A DNA stretch of 64,000 bases from assembly GCF_009498525.1 (NCBI RefSeq), contig NZ_QSNT01000001.1:124001-188000 (forward strand), in the 5' to 3' direction. This stretch comes from Rhizobium sp. ICMP 5592. GTDB lineage: Bacteria; Pseudomonadota; Alphaproteobacteria; Rhizobiales; Rhizobiaceae. Under the pieces are notes generated by a model. The model ran no database searches. It saw only the letters and a list, made by a program, of their open reading frames with translations, and was not told where the DNA came from. Of this stretch, positions 53,996 through 63,049 are shown piece by piece; positions within the stretch are counted from its first letter, which is position 1, and every line of letters begins with the position of its first letter. The translations under genes and the position numbers were made by a program.

Positions 53996-55009
53996 CTAGA
54001 CTTCATTCTCGAGCGCGAGCACGGCGAAGGTGGCGAGCCAGTGCTCACCCATGTAATCGGAAGCGATATGCGGGAGGCCCGTCGCCAGGTGATGGTCGGC
54101 CGCTTCCAGCATGATGGCTCGGCGCGGATCGTCCGAGGGCAAAGCGGCGGCCAGAGAACGCCAGCACCAGGCCCGGCTGAGATTCAGCCCGTCAAGATGG
54201 GCGATCTTACCATCAGTGCGATCCGTGACCGTCGCTGGCCGGAACAAGGTCGATGGCTCATGCTCGGCAATGCGTGGCAGGAAACGGTCGAACCACGGCC
54301 GGAAGTCCTCCCCGGGCAGCAGGCGGCGCATGCACTCGGCCTCGACGAGGGCGGAGGACTGGAATTCGTCGCCGCTTGGCTCTCCCCAGGCCGGGCAATC
54401 GGCATCCGCGCCATACCAGCGCCCGGCCGTCTCGAGGAGGAGGCCCGTCAACGCGGCATCCTGTGTGACAGCGGCATAATCCGCCGCCATCCTCAACCCG
54501 AAAGCGGTGTTGAAATGGGTGCCAACCCGTATGGGGTAGGTCGAAAGCGGCAGGAAATCGCGGAAACGCTGGGCGATGACCTGCGCCAGCGGCGCAAGCG
54601 CCCGCGACCAGCGCAGGTCATCCAGCAACGCCAACTCCGTCGCGAGCTTCAGCAACCATGCCCAGCCATAGGGACGCTTGAAGCCGCGCGCCGTCGGTGC
54701 TGCGAAATAGGCGCATTCGGCAGCGACCTTCTCGGCAACGAATTGCTCATCGAACAGCGAACGAACGCTGGCGGCGAACGGAAGCTCAGGAAAGCGACGC
54801 AGCAGGCGCGCCAGCAGCCAATAGCTGTGCACGCAGGAGTGCCAGTCATAGCTGCCGTAGAAGATCGGGTGGAGATCGCGCGGCGTACGCGCATCGTCCG
54901 GTCCCGAGAGCGCGTGATCAAGGTTGTTGGGATATTCACGCTGGACATGACCAAGCGCGATACCGGCGAATTGTTCGGCCAGTTCAGGTGTCAGGATGGA
55001 AAACGTCAC
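53996..55009 (-). CDS. DUF2891 domain protein
   Basis: 337 residues matching the DUF2891 family along its length. Recognisable blocks are HPIFYGSYDWHSCVHSYWLL, GFKRPYGWAWLLKLATELAL, VGTHFNTAFGL and HLDGLNLSRAWCWRSLA, and the helix-rich pattern with conserved Trp/His suggests an alpha/alpha-barrel like that of some glycan-active enzymes. There is no signal peptide, so it is cytoplasmic. Function is not established for the family. It is divergent from the OsmC-like gene. Confidence 0.82.
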   Translation of the reverse strand: MTFSILTPELAEQFAGIALGHVQREYPNNLDHALSGPDDARTPRDLHPIFYGSYDWHSCVHSYWLLARLLRRFPELPFAASVRSLFDEQFVAEKVAAECAYFAAPTARGFKRPYGWAWLLKLATELALLDDLRWSRALAPLAQVIAQRFRDFLPLSTYPIRVGTHFNTAFGLRMAADYAAVTQDAALTGLLLETAGRWYGADADCPAWGEPSGDEFQSSALVEAECMRRLLPGEDFRPWFDRFLPRIAEHEPSTLFRPATVTDRTDGKIAHLDGLNLSRAWCWRSLAAALPSDDPRRAIMLEAADHHLATGLPHIASDYMGEHWLATFAVLALENEV

Positions 55010-55145
55010 GGTCGGTCCTTTGCAAACGATAAAGACGATGGAAGGTCCGTATGTGTTGAGCCATCAGCCCCTCCCCTGTCGTCGGACCTGAAATTTTCAC
55101 AGATCGTGTCATATCAGCAAATTTCTTCGCCTGAAGCCACCAGAA

Positions 55146-55166
55146 AGTCTATAACTTTTATAGACT
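55146..55166. promoter_or_regulatory. 21-bp palindrome in a divergent promoter region
   Basis: AGTCTATA-ACTTT-TATAGACT has perfect 8-bp arms. It lies between the DUF2891 gene (start 55009, minus strand) and the OsmC-like gene (start 55264, plus strand). Symmetry and placement suggest a dimeric regulator site controlling one or both. No regulator gene is adjacent. Confidence 0.5.
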
Positions 55167-55263
55167 ACCATAGCCTCTGATGGCTATAAGTTGGGCGCAC
55201 ATCCGTCGCGCATCCAACCTCTGCCAGCGGCGGATCGAACCGACGAATTGGGGTGAAGCAGCG

Positions 55264-55815
55264 ATGACAACCTTGAATGAATATCTCGGACAGAAGCGCG
55301 AAGCACTGCTCGATCGCAGGGCGCGGGTCAAATCGGGAGAGCTCGGCGCGGTCACATTGAAAGCCAGTGCGAGCGCTGAGGGCCGCAGCGGTGTTAGGCG
55401 CATCCGGATCCGGGATTTTCAGGTCATTTCCGACAGCCCACCCGATTTCGCCGGCTACAATCTCGGTCCGTCATCCCCGGAACTGCTTCTTGGCGCACTT
55501 TCGAGCTGCCTGACCCACACCTATCTGATCCATGCCTCCGATCAGGGCGTGCCGCTGGAGTCATTGCATGCGGAAGTCTCCGCCACCATCGATCCGCGCG
55601 CGGGTGCCGAAGGACATGAGAACATTCCCGTCTATCCGCAGGACATCAGCTATCTGGTCACGCTGGTATCTCCCGCAAGTCCCGAGGACATCGCCAAACT
55701 GTATGCGACCGTGGAGAAGCTCTGCCCGATCCTCAATCTCCTGAAGCGCGGCAGCGAGGTGCGCGGGCAACTGGATCACCAGCAACCCGGCTATCGAACG
55801 ACAAACGCCGCCTGA
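55264..55815 (+). CDS. OsmC family protein
   Basis: 183 residues from the ATG at 55264, preceded by GGGGTGA. The OsmC core is visible in PSSPELLLGALSSCLTHTYL, with the single conserved Cys on the central helix, and the second Cys occurs in VEKLCPILNLL. These two cysteines form the thiol peroxidase site in OsmC/Ohr proteins. It is first of three plus-strand genes (OsmC-like, cyclase-like, SsuD-like), which could handle reactive sulfur or peroxide by-products. Confidence 0.87.
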   Translation: MTTLNEYLGQKREALLDRRARVKSGELGAVTLKASASAEGRSGVRRIRIRDFQVISDSPPDFAGYNLGPSSPELLLGALSSCLTHTYLIHASDQGVPLESLHAEVSATIDPRAGAEGHENIPVYPQDISYLVTLVSPASPEDIAKLYATVEKLCPILNLLKRGSEVRGQLDHQQPGYRTTNAA

Positions 55816-55947
55816 CGCTGGCACGACGTCAGGCTTGAGGAGGTTTTCTTGACTTCGTGTCGTTTCGGGAAAACCATCGGAGGTCGGTTGACGGTGAGCT
55901 TTGCAATCACCGCGCTGTCTATAGATCGAGGTAAAGGGGGATTATCG

Positions 55948-56883
55948 ATGACGCGATTTGTGACACGGTTTGCCATAGCCGCCGGAATGGCTTTTTTCTC
56001 GGCCGTGACGGTTGCCCGGGCCGATGAACCGGGGCTCTGGAAGGTCTATAACGACGCCTTCAAAGGCGCGAAATACGTGGATCTGACCCATACGATCACT
56101 CCGAAAATCCCCGTCTGGGCGGGCTTCGGCAATTCGACCTTTGCACCCTCGAAGGCTGGTGCCGACCTAGAAGGCTTCGCCAAGAAGGGCGATGTTTACA
56201 CCTACGACAAGCATGGCTTCGAAGCGACGAGCTACCTGCTGACGACGGATCAGCTCGGCACGCAGCTCGATCCACCCGCGCATTGGGCGCCGGAATATGC
56301 CGCAATCGACGAACTGCCCGCGACCTTTGCGGTGCGGCCGCTGGTCGTCATCTCCATCGAGGACAAGGTCAAGACTGATCCCGGCTACCATCTGCAGGTC
56401 TCCGACATCAAGGATTTCGAGGCGAAGTACGGAACGATCCCCGAAGGATCGGTTGTCTTCGTCCGCTCCGGCTGGTCAAAGAAGTGGCCGGATCCCGCGC
56501 TTTCGACCACCACGCCCTTTCCCGGTGTCAGTCTGGACGCGCTGAAGTTCCTTCATCTGGAACGCAAGATCCTGTTTCATGGCCACGAGCCGCTCGATAC
56601 CGACACCACGCCCAATCTCGAGGGCGAACATTGGCTGATGCATAATGGTTATGCCCAGGCCGAAGGTGTTGCCAATCTCGATCAGGTTCCGGAAACCGGC
56701 GCGCTGGTGGCGATCGGCTATCCGAAGTTCGGCGGCGGGCTGGGCGGCTATGCCCGCTATATCGCCATATGCCCTCCGGATTGGCCGCATGGCGTGACCA
56801 TCGGCTCCGTGCCGGAGGCGCCGCTCGCAAAGTTCGACAAGCCGCTTCACTACGATGAAGCGGCCGGCATGCGCGTTCGGTAG
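55948..56883 (+). CDS. Exported cyclase-family hydrolase (kynurenine formamidase fold)
   Basis: 311 residues from the ATG at 55948, which follows GGGGGATT. The signal peptide is MTRFVTRFAIAAGMAFFSAV, cleaved after ARA. The cyclase-family core (PF04199) is recognisable in KYVDLTHTITPKIPVWAGFG, SVVFVRSGW and the glycine-rich GGLGGYARYIAICPP. The normally invariant metal motif HxGTHxDxPxH reads QLGTQLDPPAH here: Gln102 and Gln106 replace two His while Asp108 and His112 remain. It may use a different metal geometry, or be catalytically altered. It is followed by the SsuD-like gene. Confidence 0.85.
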   Translation: MTRFVTRFAIAAGMAFFSAVTVARADEPGLWKVYNDAFKGAKYVDLTHTITPKIPVWAGFGNSTFAPSKAGADLEGFAKKGDVYTYDKHGFEATSYLLTTDQLGTQLDPPAHWAPEYAAIDELPATFAVRPLVVISIEDKVKTDPGYHLQVSDIKDFEAKYGTIPEGSVVFVRSGWSKKWPDPALSTTTPFPGVSLDALKFLHLERKILFHGHEPLDTDTTPNLEGEHWLMHNGYAQAEGVANLDQVPETGALVAIGYPKFGGGLGGYARYIAICPPDWPHGVTIGSVPEAPLAKFDKPLHYDEAAGMRVR

Positions 56884-56926
56884 GACGCGCGATCAAACCC
56901 AACTTTTAGAAATGCAGGCCCACCAT

Positions 56927-57997
56927 ATGAGCAGCAATTCCGAATTTCTCTGGTATATCCCGAACGACGTGAAAGCCGGCCACCGGGGCGATGCCACCGT
57001 TGAAAACCACAATAGCCTGGAGAGGTTGACCACCCACGCAAAAGCGCTGGAGGAACACGGCTGGAAAGGCGCGCTCATCGGCACCGGCTGGGGACGGCCC
57101 GACACTTTCACCGTGGCGGCTGCGCTGGCCGCGCGTACCACGACCTTCGAACCGCTCATCGCGATCCGTCCGGGCTATTGGCGGCCGGCGAACTTCGCCT
57201 CCGCCGCGGCCACACTGGATCAGCTGACCGGCGGGCGGGTGCGCGTCAACATCGTATCGGGTCTGGATAACTTGGCCGCATATGGCGATAGCGAAGGTGA
57301 TCAGGCACACCGCTATGCCCGCACAAGAGAGTTCATGCGGCTGGTTCGCCGGCTATGGACCGAAGAAAACGTCACCGCCGCAGGCGAGCATTTCGGGGTC
57401 ACCGAATCCACCGTTGTGCCACGCATCGAGGCTCGCGGAAGCCGCCGGCATCCCAAGCTCTACTTCGGCGGTGCCTCGGAGGCGGCAGAGAGGGTCTCGG
57501 CCACTGAGGCCGATGTCCAGCTCTTCTGGGGTGAACCTCTTGATGGCGTCCGGGAGCGGATCGCGCGGCTGAAGGCTCTGAGCAAGGCGCTGGATCGCGA
57601 CCTCCCGCCGCTGGAATTCGGGTTGCGGATCACCACGCTGGTCCGCGACACCACGGAGCAGGCCTGGGCCGACGCCGAGGGGAAGGTCGCCGAGATGGCC
57701 AAGAGCAAGGGCGCCGGCTGGAACGACCATCGACAGTCCATCGCGGTTGGCCAGCGGCGGCTGCTCGAACTGCATGAGCGCGGCGATGTCCTTGACGACA
57801 ACCTCTATACCGCGCCGGGCAAGTTCGGCGGCGGCGGCGCCGGCACCACATGGCTGGTGGGGTCTGCCGATGACGTCGCCCGTTCGCTGCGCAAATATCA
57901 AGATCTGGGCATCACGCATTTCGTGCTATCCGACACGCCGTATCTGTCCGAGATCAAGCGGCAGGGCGATCAACTGCTTCCGCTGTTGCGTAGCTGA
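56927..57997 (+). CDS. SsuD-like FMNH2-dependent monooxygenase (LLM class)
   Basis: 356 residues in the alkanesulfonate monooxygenase branch of bacterial luciferase-like enzymes. Marks are the N-terminal FLWYIPNDV, IAIRPGYWRPANFASAAATL, the flavin region GGRVRVNIVSGLDNLAAYGD, and HPKLYFGGASEAAERVS. SsuD releases sulfite from sulfonates using FMNH2. The ATG at 56927 aligns with the SsuD start; an in-frame ATG at 56912 adds five residues. No SsuE reductase or sulfonate ABC importer adjoins, so the substrate is uncertain. It converges on the AraC-type gene with 12 bp between stops. Confidence 0.88.
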   Translation: MSSNSEFLWYIPNDVKAGHRGDATVENHNSLERLTTHAKALEEHGWKGALIGTGWGRPDTFTVAAALAARTTTFEPLIAIRPGYWRPANFASAAATLDQLTGGRVRVNIVSGLDNLAAYGDSEGDQAHRYARTREFMRLVRRLWTEENVTAAGEHFGVTESTVVPRIEARGSRRHPKLYFGGASEAAERVSATEADVQLFWGEPLDGVRERIARLKALSKALDRDLPPLEFGLRITTLVRDTTEQAWADAEGKVAEMAKSKGAGWNDHRQSIAVGQRRLLELHERGDVLDDNLYTAPGKFGGGGAGTTWLVGSADDVARSLRKYQDLGITHFVLSDTPYLSEIKRQGDQLLPLLRS

Positions 57998-58009
57998 GAC
58001 CGGAGCCGA

Positions 58010-59020
58010 TCAAGCCTGCGCCGCTGCCGCTCTAATCTGCGTCGGCGTCCGCCCGTACATGCGCTTGCAGCAGCGCGAAAAATGCGAAGCGCTTTCGAAG
58101 CCGACGTCCAGCGCAACCTCGATCACCGAGCTTTTGGTTTGCGTCAGAAGTGTCCTGGCGCGCTCGAGCCTGACGAGATTGTAAGCCTTGGCGGGTGATA
58201 TTCCCGCCTTCTCGAGGAAAATCCGTTCAAGCTGACGACGCGACAGCCCAACCAATGCAGCAAGCTTTTCGATCGAGAGTTCCCCATCGAGATGTTGTTC
58301 CATGGTGATCAGCGCCGCCTTCACGCGGGTGTCCTCGAAATCCTCATAAAGGGGGCGGCGAGGCTGGATGTCCGTGGGGGATCGCGCCTTCTCGATCTGC
58401 AGCACCTCCAGCGCATTTCGCTCCGCATCCCTGCTGATGTAGCGCCGGACGAGCGATGCAGCCATGTCGGCAGCGCTGCTGCCGCCGGCGCAGGAGCCGC
58501 GCGTCCGGTCGAGGTTAAAGATGCGATCCGAGCGGACGTCATGATCGGGAAAGCGCTCGCGAAAAGCCTGATAATGCAGCCAGCTCACGCAGGTCTGATG
58601 CCGTTTCATCAGGCCGGCTTCCGCAAGGATGAAGGAGCCCGTGCAGAGCCCAATGAGCGGCACGCCCTTGGTATCGGCCAGTCGAAGGAATTCGACGGTT
58701 TCGCGGTCAACGGGGTTTTCCAGGTTCAGCAGTCCTCCGACAACGACGATGTAGTGAAACTGGCTGGGATCGACGAAGTCGGAAGTCGGCGCCACCTGAA
58801 TACCACAGCTTGCGGTGATGAGATGTCGGGTACTGCCGAGAACGTGCCAATCGGCAAGGACACGGCCGGAGCGATCCAGATCGTCGCTAGCCAGTCTCAA
58901 TGTGTCGACAAACAGGGCGAAGGCGGAAAGAGTGAAGGACCTCGCCAACACGAATCCGATCTTCAGCCGCTTCTTCTGCGCGGCACTGCCGGAAGGCTGC
59001 GCGTGATCTCTCGTCTTCAT
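58010..59020 (-). CDS. GlxA/AraC-type regulator (DJ-1/PfpI plus AraC domains)
   Basis: 336 residues. Residues about 20-190 form the amidotransferase-like sensor (IGFVLARSFTLSAFALFVDT; the nucleophile-elbow segment GLCTGSFILAEAGL), and residues about 230-330 the AraC double helix-turn-helix (IEKLAALVGLSRRQLERIFL; VIEVALDVGFESASHFSRCC). Proteins of this layout include the glycine-betaine, carnitine and choline regulators GbdR and CdhR. It lies downstream of a proline-racemase-family gene and a betaine-type ABC operon on the same strand and probably controls them. Confidence 0.92.
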   Translation of the reverse strand: MKTRDHAQPSGSAAQKKRLKIGFVLARSFTLSAFALFVDTLRLASDDLDRSGRVLADWHVLGSTRHLITASCGIQVAPTSDFVDPSQFHYIVVVGGLLNLENPVDRETVEFLRLADTKGVPLIGLCTGSFILAEAGLMKRHQTCVSWLHYQAFRERFPDHDVRSDRIFNLDRTRGSCAGGSSAADMAASLVRRYISRDAERNALEVLQIEKARSPTDIQPRRPLYEDFEDTRVKAALITMEQHLDGELSIEKLAALVGLSRRQLERIFLEKAGISPAKAYNLVRLERARTLLTQTKSSVIEVALDVGFESASHFSRCCKRMYGRTPTQIRAAAAQA

Positions 59021-59121
59021 TTCAGAACCTCGTGTTTCATGCCCGCGAAAGCGCCAGTGCTGTCAGGCATGCGGTCTTAGCCGTCTCGGCGGGACATGCG
59101 CCGTCCTTCTCCCTTTGCTAT

Positions 59122-60120
59122 TTACCGAATTTGGAAGCCGTGGGCGAGTGGGTCGCGATCGTCGACGAAGATTGTATTGTGGCCGATGACCCTGGCCCAG
59201 CCGCCTATACTCGGCAAGATGCCTGGCATATTGCCCACGGTGGCGGCACCTTCGATGCGCCCCTCGAACACTGTTCCGATCAGGCTCTCATTGCGAAATG
59301 AATCGCCGATATCAAGACGGCCACGACCGTAAAGCTGTGCCATGCGCGCGGAGGTGCCAGTCCCGCCGGGGGACCGGTCGATGGCCTTGTCTCCATAGAA
59401 GACGGCACCGCGGCCATCTGAGTTTTCGCTGCCAGCTGCGTCACACCAGATCGCGTGGTGTACACCGCGGATACGCTCGTCATCGGGGTGAACCGGATCG
59501 CAGACTGCAGAGAGCGCATCGCGAAGTCCCTGGCTGAGCAGGACGATATCGCTAGCACTCATGCCGTCCAGCCTGCTCCAGTTTTCCTGGGGTTCAACAA
59601 CGGCGTAAAAATTCCCGCCATAGGCAATATCGACCGACAGCGAACCCAGGCCAGGGACGTCGACAACGACGTCCTTGCTATGGAGATAGCTTGCGACATT
59701 GAAGAGCCGGACTGCCTCCACGAAACCGTCCTTCAGCTGATAGTCAACATCGACCTTCCCGGCGGGCGTCTCGATCGACAGCCTGCCCGGAACCTTCGGG
59801 GTGATCAGGCCTTCCTCTATCGCCACGGTCGCAAGCCCTATCGTCCCCGCCCCGCACATCGGAAGGCAGCCGCTGACCTCGATGAACAAGGCGGCAAAGT
59901 CGCAATCTTCGCGAACGGAAGGATAGATGATCGCGCCCGACATGATGTCATGCCCTCGCGGCTCGAACATCAGCGCCTTGCGGACCCAATCATGGTCCCG
60001 GACGAAGATCTCGCGACGCTCGGCCATCGGCACATGCGGCAGCAACGGTCCGCCACCGGCGACAACACGAACCGGGTTCCCGCAGGTGTGTGAATCGATG
60101 CAAAAGAAACTGCGGCGCAT
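59122..60120 (-). CDS. Proline racemase/hydroxyproline epimerase superfamily protein, Cys/Gly active site
   Basis: 332 residues of the two-lobed proline racemase fold. The first catalytic Cys is present at 89 in GCLPMCGAGTIGLA. The second, which lies in SPCGTGTSA in racemases and epimerases or SPTGTGTSA in 3-hydroxyproline dehydratases, is Gly252 in DRSPGGTGTSARMA. A one-base racemase is therefore unlikely to work normally; dehydration or an altered activity is possible. The gene follows a betaine-type ABC importer by 18 bp, suggesting a proline betaine or hydroxyproline-related substrate. Confidence 0.9.
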   Translation of the reverse strand: MRRSFFCIDSHTCGNPVRVVAGGGPLLPHVPMAERREIFVRDHDWVRKALMFEPRGHDIMSGAIIYPSVREDCDFAALFIEVSGCLPMCGAGTIGLATVAIEEGLITPKVPGRLSIETPAGKVDVDYQLKDGFVEAVRLFNVASYLHSKDVVVDVPGLGSLSVDIAYGGNFYAVVEPQENWSRLDGMSASDIVLLSQGLRDALSAVCDPVHPDDERIRGVHHAIWCDAAGSENSDGRGAVFYGDKAIDRSPGGTGTSARMAQLYGRGRLDIGDSFRNESLIGTVFEGRIEGAATVGNMPGILPSIGGWARVIGHNTIFVDDRDPLAHGFQIR

Positions 60121-60138
60121 GGGTAAACTCCGAAGATG

Positions 60139-60990
60139 CTAGAATGTGGTTACCGCGCGCTTCCGTTGAAGCGCGCCACGCGAAAGCCGATCGAGCAGAA
60201 GAGCGACCGCGACGATGCAGAGCCCGGCGCGAAGTCCGAGACCCATCTCCATGCGCGTCAGACCTCTCGTGACCTCCGCGCCAAGGCCACCCGCTCCGAC
60301 GAGGCCGGCCAGGACGACCATGGCGAGGGAAAGCAGGATGCATTGGTTAAGGCCAACCACGAGCGTCGGCTTGGCCGACGGGATCTCGATCTTGAGGAGG
60401 ATCGAGGTCGGTGACGCGCCGATTGCCTGGCCAAGCTCCTTCAGATCGTTCGGCACCTGACGGAAGGCAAGCGTCGTCAGCCGCAGCATGGGCGGGACAC
60501 CGTAGACGATCGTCGCGATGATCGCGGGCACACGTCCGAGACTGAAGATCATGACGGCCGGGATCAGATAGACCCAAGGCGGCACGGTCTGCATGATATC
60601 GAGAATGGGCCGGATGATTGCCTCTATGCCTCTGTTTCTTGATGCGAGGATCCCGAGCGGGAAGGCAATCACGACGGAGATGAGGACGGCAACGGTAACG
60701 AGCGAGATCGTCTGTATGGACGGCACCCAGAGATCGGCTGCCAGACAAAAGCCGAGGGCGAATGCTGCAAGAAGCGCAACCCGCCAACCGGCAACCGAGA
60801 AAGCGAATATGACGACCAAGACGATCACCGCGTAAGGCGGCAGCGACAGTAGCCCGGCTTCAATGGCATTCAACACGGCTTCGATCACGGCGCTGATCGT
60901 CGCGAATAGCGGATGGAAGTTGGTGTTGAGCCAATCGATCGCCGGCGCAAGCAACACCCCTGGCGAATAATCCATAATTGAAGGATTCAT
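60139..60990 (-). CDS. Betaine-type ABC transporter permease, second copy
   Basis: 283 residues, about seven membrane spans. The ProW/OpuAB-type BPD_transp_1 loop is LGQAIGASPTSILLKIEIPS, with IMQTVPPWVYLIPAVMIFSL before it. Its ATG overlaps the stop of the first permease by 4 bases. Having two different permeases, rather than one homodimerising ProW, suggests a heterodimeric channel. Confidence 0.92.
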   Translation of the reverse strand: MNPSIMDYSPGVLLAPAIDWLNTNFHPLFATISAVIEAVLNAIEAGLLSLPPYAVIVLVVIFAFSVAGWRVALLAAFALGFCLAADLWVPSIQTISLVTVAVLISVVIAFPLGILASRNRGIEAIIRPILDIMQTVPPWVYLIPAVMIFSLGRVPAIIATIVYGVPPMLRLTTLAFRQVPNDLKELGQAIGASPTSILLKIEIPSAKPTLVVGLNQCILLSLAMVVLAGLVGAGGLGAEVTRGLTRMEMGLGLRAGLCIVAVALLLDRLSRGALQRKRAVTTF

Positions 60991-61835
60991 GTCCGTCCTC
61001 CATAGCTGACGCGCGCAGCGCCCTGTGCCAGTCGATCGAGAACCATTGTCAGGACAACGATTGCAATCGCGGCGTTGATGGATTTGGCAATATCGAGGGT
61101 TCGTATCGCGCCGTAGATGGTTTCACCAAGTCCGCCGGAGCCGACGATCCCGGCGATCACCACCATCCCGAACGCCATCATCAGGCTCTGGTTTATTCCC
61201 GCCATGATGCTCGGCATCGCAAACGGCAGCCGTATCTTGAAAAAGGTTTGCAGGCCGGTCATGCCGCTGGCCTGCCCCAGTTCCACGAACTCCCGCGGCG
61301 TCATCCGGATACCGAGAGACGTCAGCCGGAATGCCGGCGGCATCGCGACAATGACGGTCGCGACCAGCGCCGTTGCAGGCCCGTATCCGAGAAGGGCAAT
61401 TGCCGGCAGGAGATAGATGTAGGGAGGCATGGTCTGGATGAGATCGAGCACCGGCTCGAGTATCCGATCGAGCGCCGGCACAAACCCGGCGATAACACCG
61501 GCGGGAATTGCAACAAGCAATGCCAGGAATGTGGCGGTAATGACGAGGGCGAGCGTGCTCATGGTCTCGGGCCAGAGGCCGATCGCCGCGCAGAACACCA
61601 GGGCGACGGCGGCAAATAGGCCGAACCATACATTGACCAACCGCCAGCCAAGGGCGGCGATGACGATTGCAACGACGTAGAAAGGCGCAAATTGCAGCGC
61701 CCAGAGAACACCGTCGTACAATCCCTCAAGGAGGGCTCGAAAGAAGTCGAAAACAAACCCGCCATTGTCGCTGACCCATTCGAGTGCGGCGTCCGTCGTC
61801 GTGTCGAAGGCATCTGCAAAACTTGAACTGTTCAT
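60987..61835 (-). CDS. Betaine-type ABC transporter permease, first copy
   Basis: 282 residues from the ATG at 61835, with GGAGCG upstream. About six or seven membrane spans; the transport loop is ELGQASGMTGLQTFFKIRLP, and the segment IQTMPPYIYLLPAIALLGYG is typical of ProW-like permeases. It pairs with the permease at 60139 and the CBS-containing ATPase upstream. Confidence 0.93.
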   Translation of the reverse strand: MNSSSFADAFDTTTDAALEWVSDNGGFVFDFFRALLEGLYDGVLWALQFAPFYVVAIVIAALGWRLVNVWFGLFAAVALVFCAAIGLWPETMSTLALVITATFLALLVAIPAGVIAGFVPALDRILEPVLDLIQTMPPYIYLLPAIALLGYGPATALVATVIVAMPPAFRLTSLGIRMTPREFVELGQASGMTGLQTFFKIRLPFAMPSIMAGINQSLMMAFGMVVIAGIVGSGGLGETIYGAIRTLDIAKSINAAIAIVVLTMVLDRLAQGAARVSYGGRT

Positions 61836-61863
61836 CTCGGAACGCTCCAACTAGAGATACGGA

Positions 61864-62955
61864 TTATGCCGTGCCAAGTTCGTCAGGTTGCGTGCCTTTG
61901 ACGCCTCGCAGGAGACTTCGGGTGGTGACGACACCGATGACAGAGCCGCTATCGACCACCGCTATGCCATCGCGATCCGATTGCATGGTGAGGCCGATCA
62001 GCTCGTCGATATCCGCTTCCGGCGTCGTGGTCGTCAGCGTGGCGATATCGGAATTCAGATGCACCCGCTGATACTCGGCGACCGAACTCATGACCGAGTG
62101 GGCCTTTACAAGGTGGAGACGGGAGATGCCGGCGACGAATTCCGCCACATAGTCATCGGCGGGATTGAGCACGATCTCCTCGGCCGTGCCGACCTGAATG
62201 ATGACGCCATCCTTCATGATCGCGATCCGGTCCCCGATGCGGATCGCTTCGTCGAGATCGTGGGTGATGAAGACCGCCGACTTTCCCAGCTCCTTCGTCA
62301 GCTGTCGAAACTCGTCCTGAAGCTGGCGTCGGATCAAGGGGTCGAGCGCGCTGAACGGCTCGTCCATCAGAATGATTTCCGGATTTGCAGCAATTGCGCG
62401 AGCCAGGCCCACCCGCTGCTGCATACCGCCCGACAGCTCCGCCGGGTAACGGGACAGCCAGTCGGCGAGGCCGACTTTCTCAAGTGCCTCGGTCGCTATC
62501 TTGTTTCGCTCCGACTTGCCGATCCCCTGAACTTCCAGCCCAAAGGCGGCGTTCTCGAGAACCGTTCGGTATGGCAGAAGGGCTACGCTTTGAAACACCA
62601 TTCCGATGTGACGGGCTCTCGTCTGGCGGAGGTCCGCGGCGCTTAGCGTGGCAAGGTCTTGCCCCTTTACGAGCACCTTGCCAAGGCTCGGCGCGATCAG
62701 CCTGTTGAGAAGCCGGATGAGCGTGGATTTTCCGCTGCCGGACAATCCCATGATACAGAAGATCTCGCCGCGACGGACCTGAAGGCTGGCATTGGAAACG
62801 CCGACCACGCAGTTGTAGTCCTGAAGGACCTGCTTTTTGGTCAGTCCTTTTTCCACCACGGCTTTTACGGCCGCGCCAGCCTTGTCGCCGAAGATCTTCC
62901 AGATCGACTGGCAGTCGATCAAAATGTCGCTGTTGCCGATATCCGATTTGTTCAT
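61864..62955 (-). CDS. Betaine/proline-type ABC transporter ATP-binding protein with CBS domains
   Basis: 363 residues from the ATG at 62955 (GGGGATCGAG upstream). The ProV/OpuAA layout is clear: Walker A GLSGSGKSTLIRLLNRLIAP, signature LSGGMQQRVGLARAIAANPE, Walker B IILMDEPFSALDPLI, then a C-terminal CBS region (about 285-360) of the kind that senses ionic strength. An N-terminal sequence before Walker A, KKQVLQDYNCVVGVSNASLQ, is also ProV-like. It powers import of quaternary amines such as betaines. Confidence 0.94.
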   Translation of the reverse strand: MNKSDIGNSDILIDCQSIWKIFGDKAGAAVKAVVEKGLTKKQVLQDYNCVVGVSNASLQVRRGEIFCIMGLSGSGKSTLIRLLNRLIAPSLGKVLVKGQDLATLSAADLRQTRARHIGMVFQSVALLPYRTVLENAAFGLEVQGIGKSERNKIATEALEKVGLADWLSRYPAELSGGMQQRVGLARAIAANPEIILMDEPFSALDPLIRRQLQDEFRQLTKELGKSAVFITHDLDEAIRIGDRIAIMKDGVIIQVGTAEEIVLNPADDYVAEFVAGISRLHLVKAHSVMSSVAEYQRVHLNSDIATLTTTTPEADIDELIGLTMQSDRDGIAVVDSGSVIGVVTTRSLLRGVKGTQPDELGTA

Positions 62956-63049
62956 CTCGATCCCCTGGAACCAGTTCAAAGCTGGCTTCTCTTGTCGACT
63001 GATGTTGGGGTTGACCGCCCGGAGAAGGACCGGGCGATCAATCCGTCGG

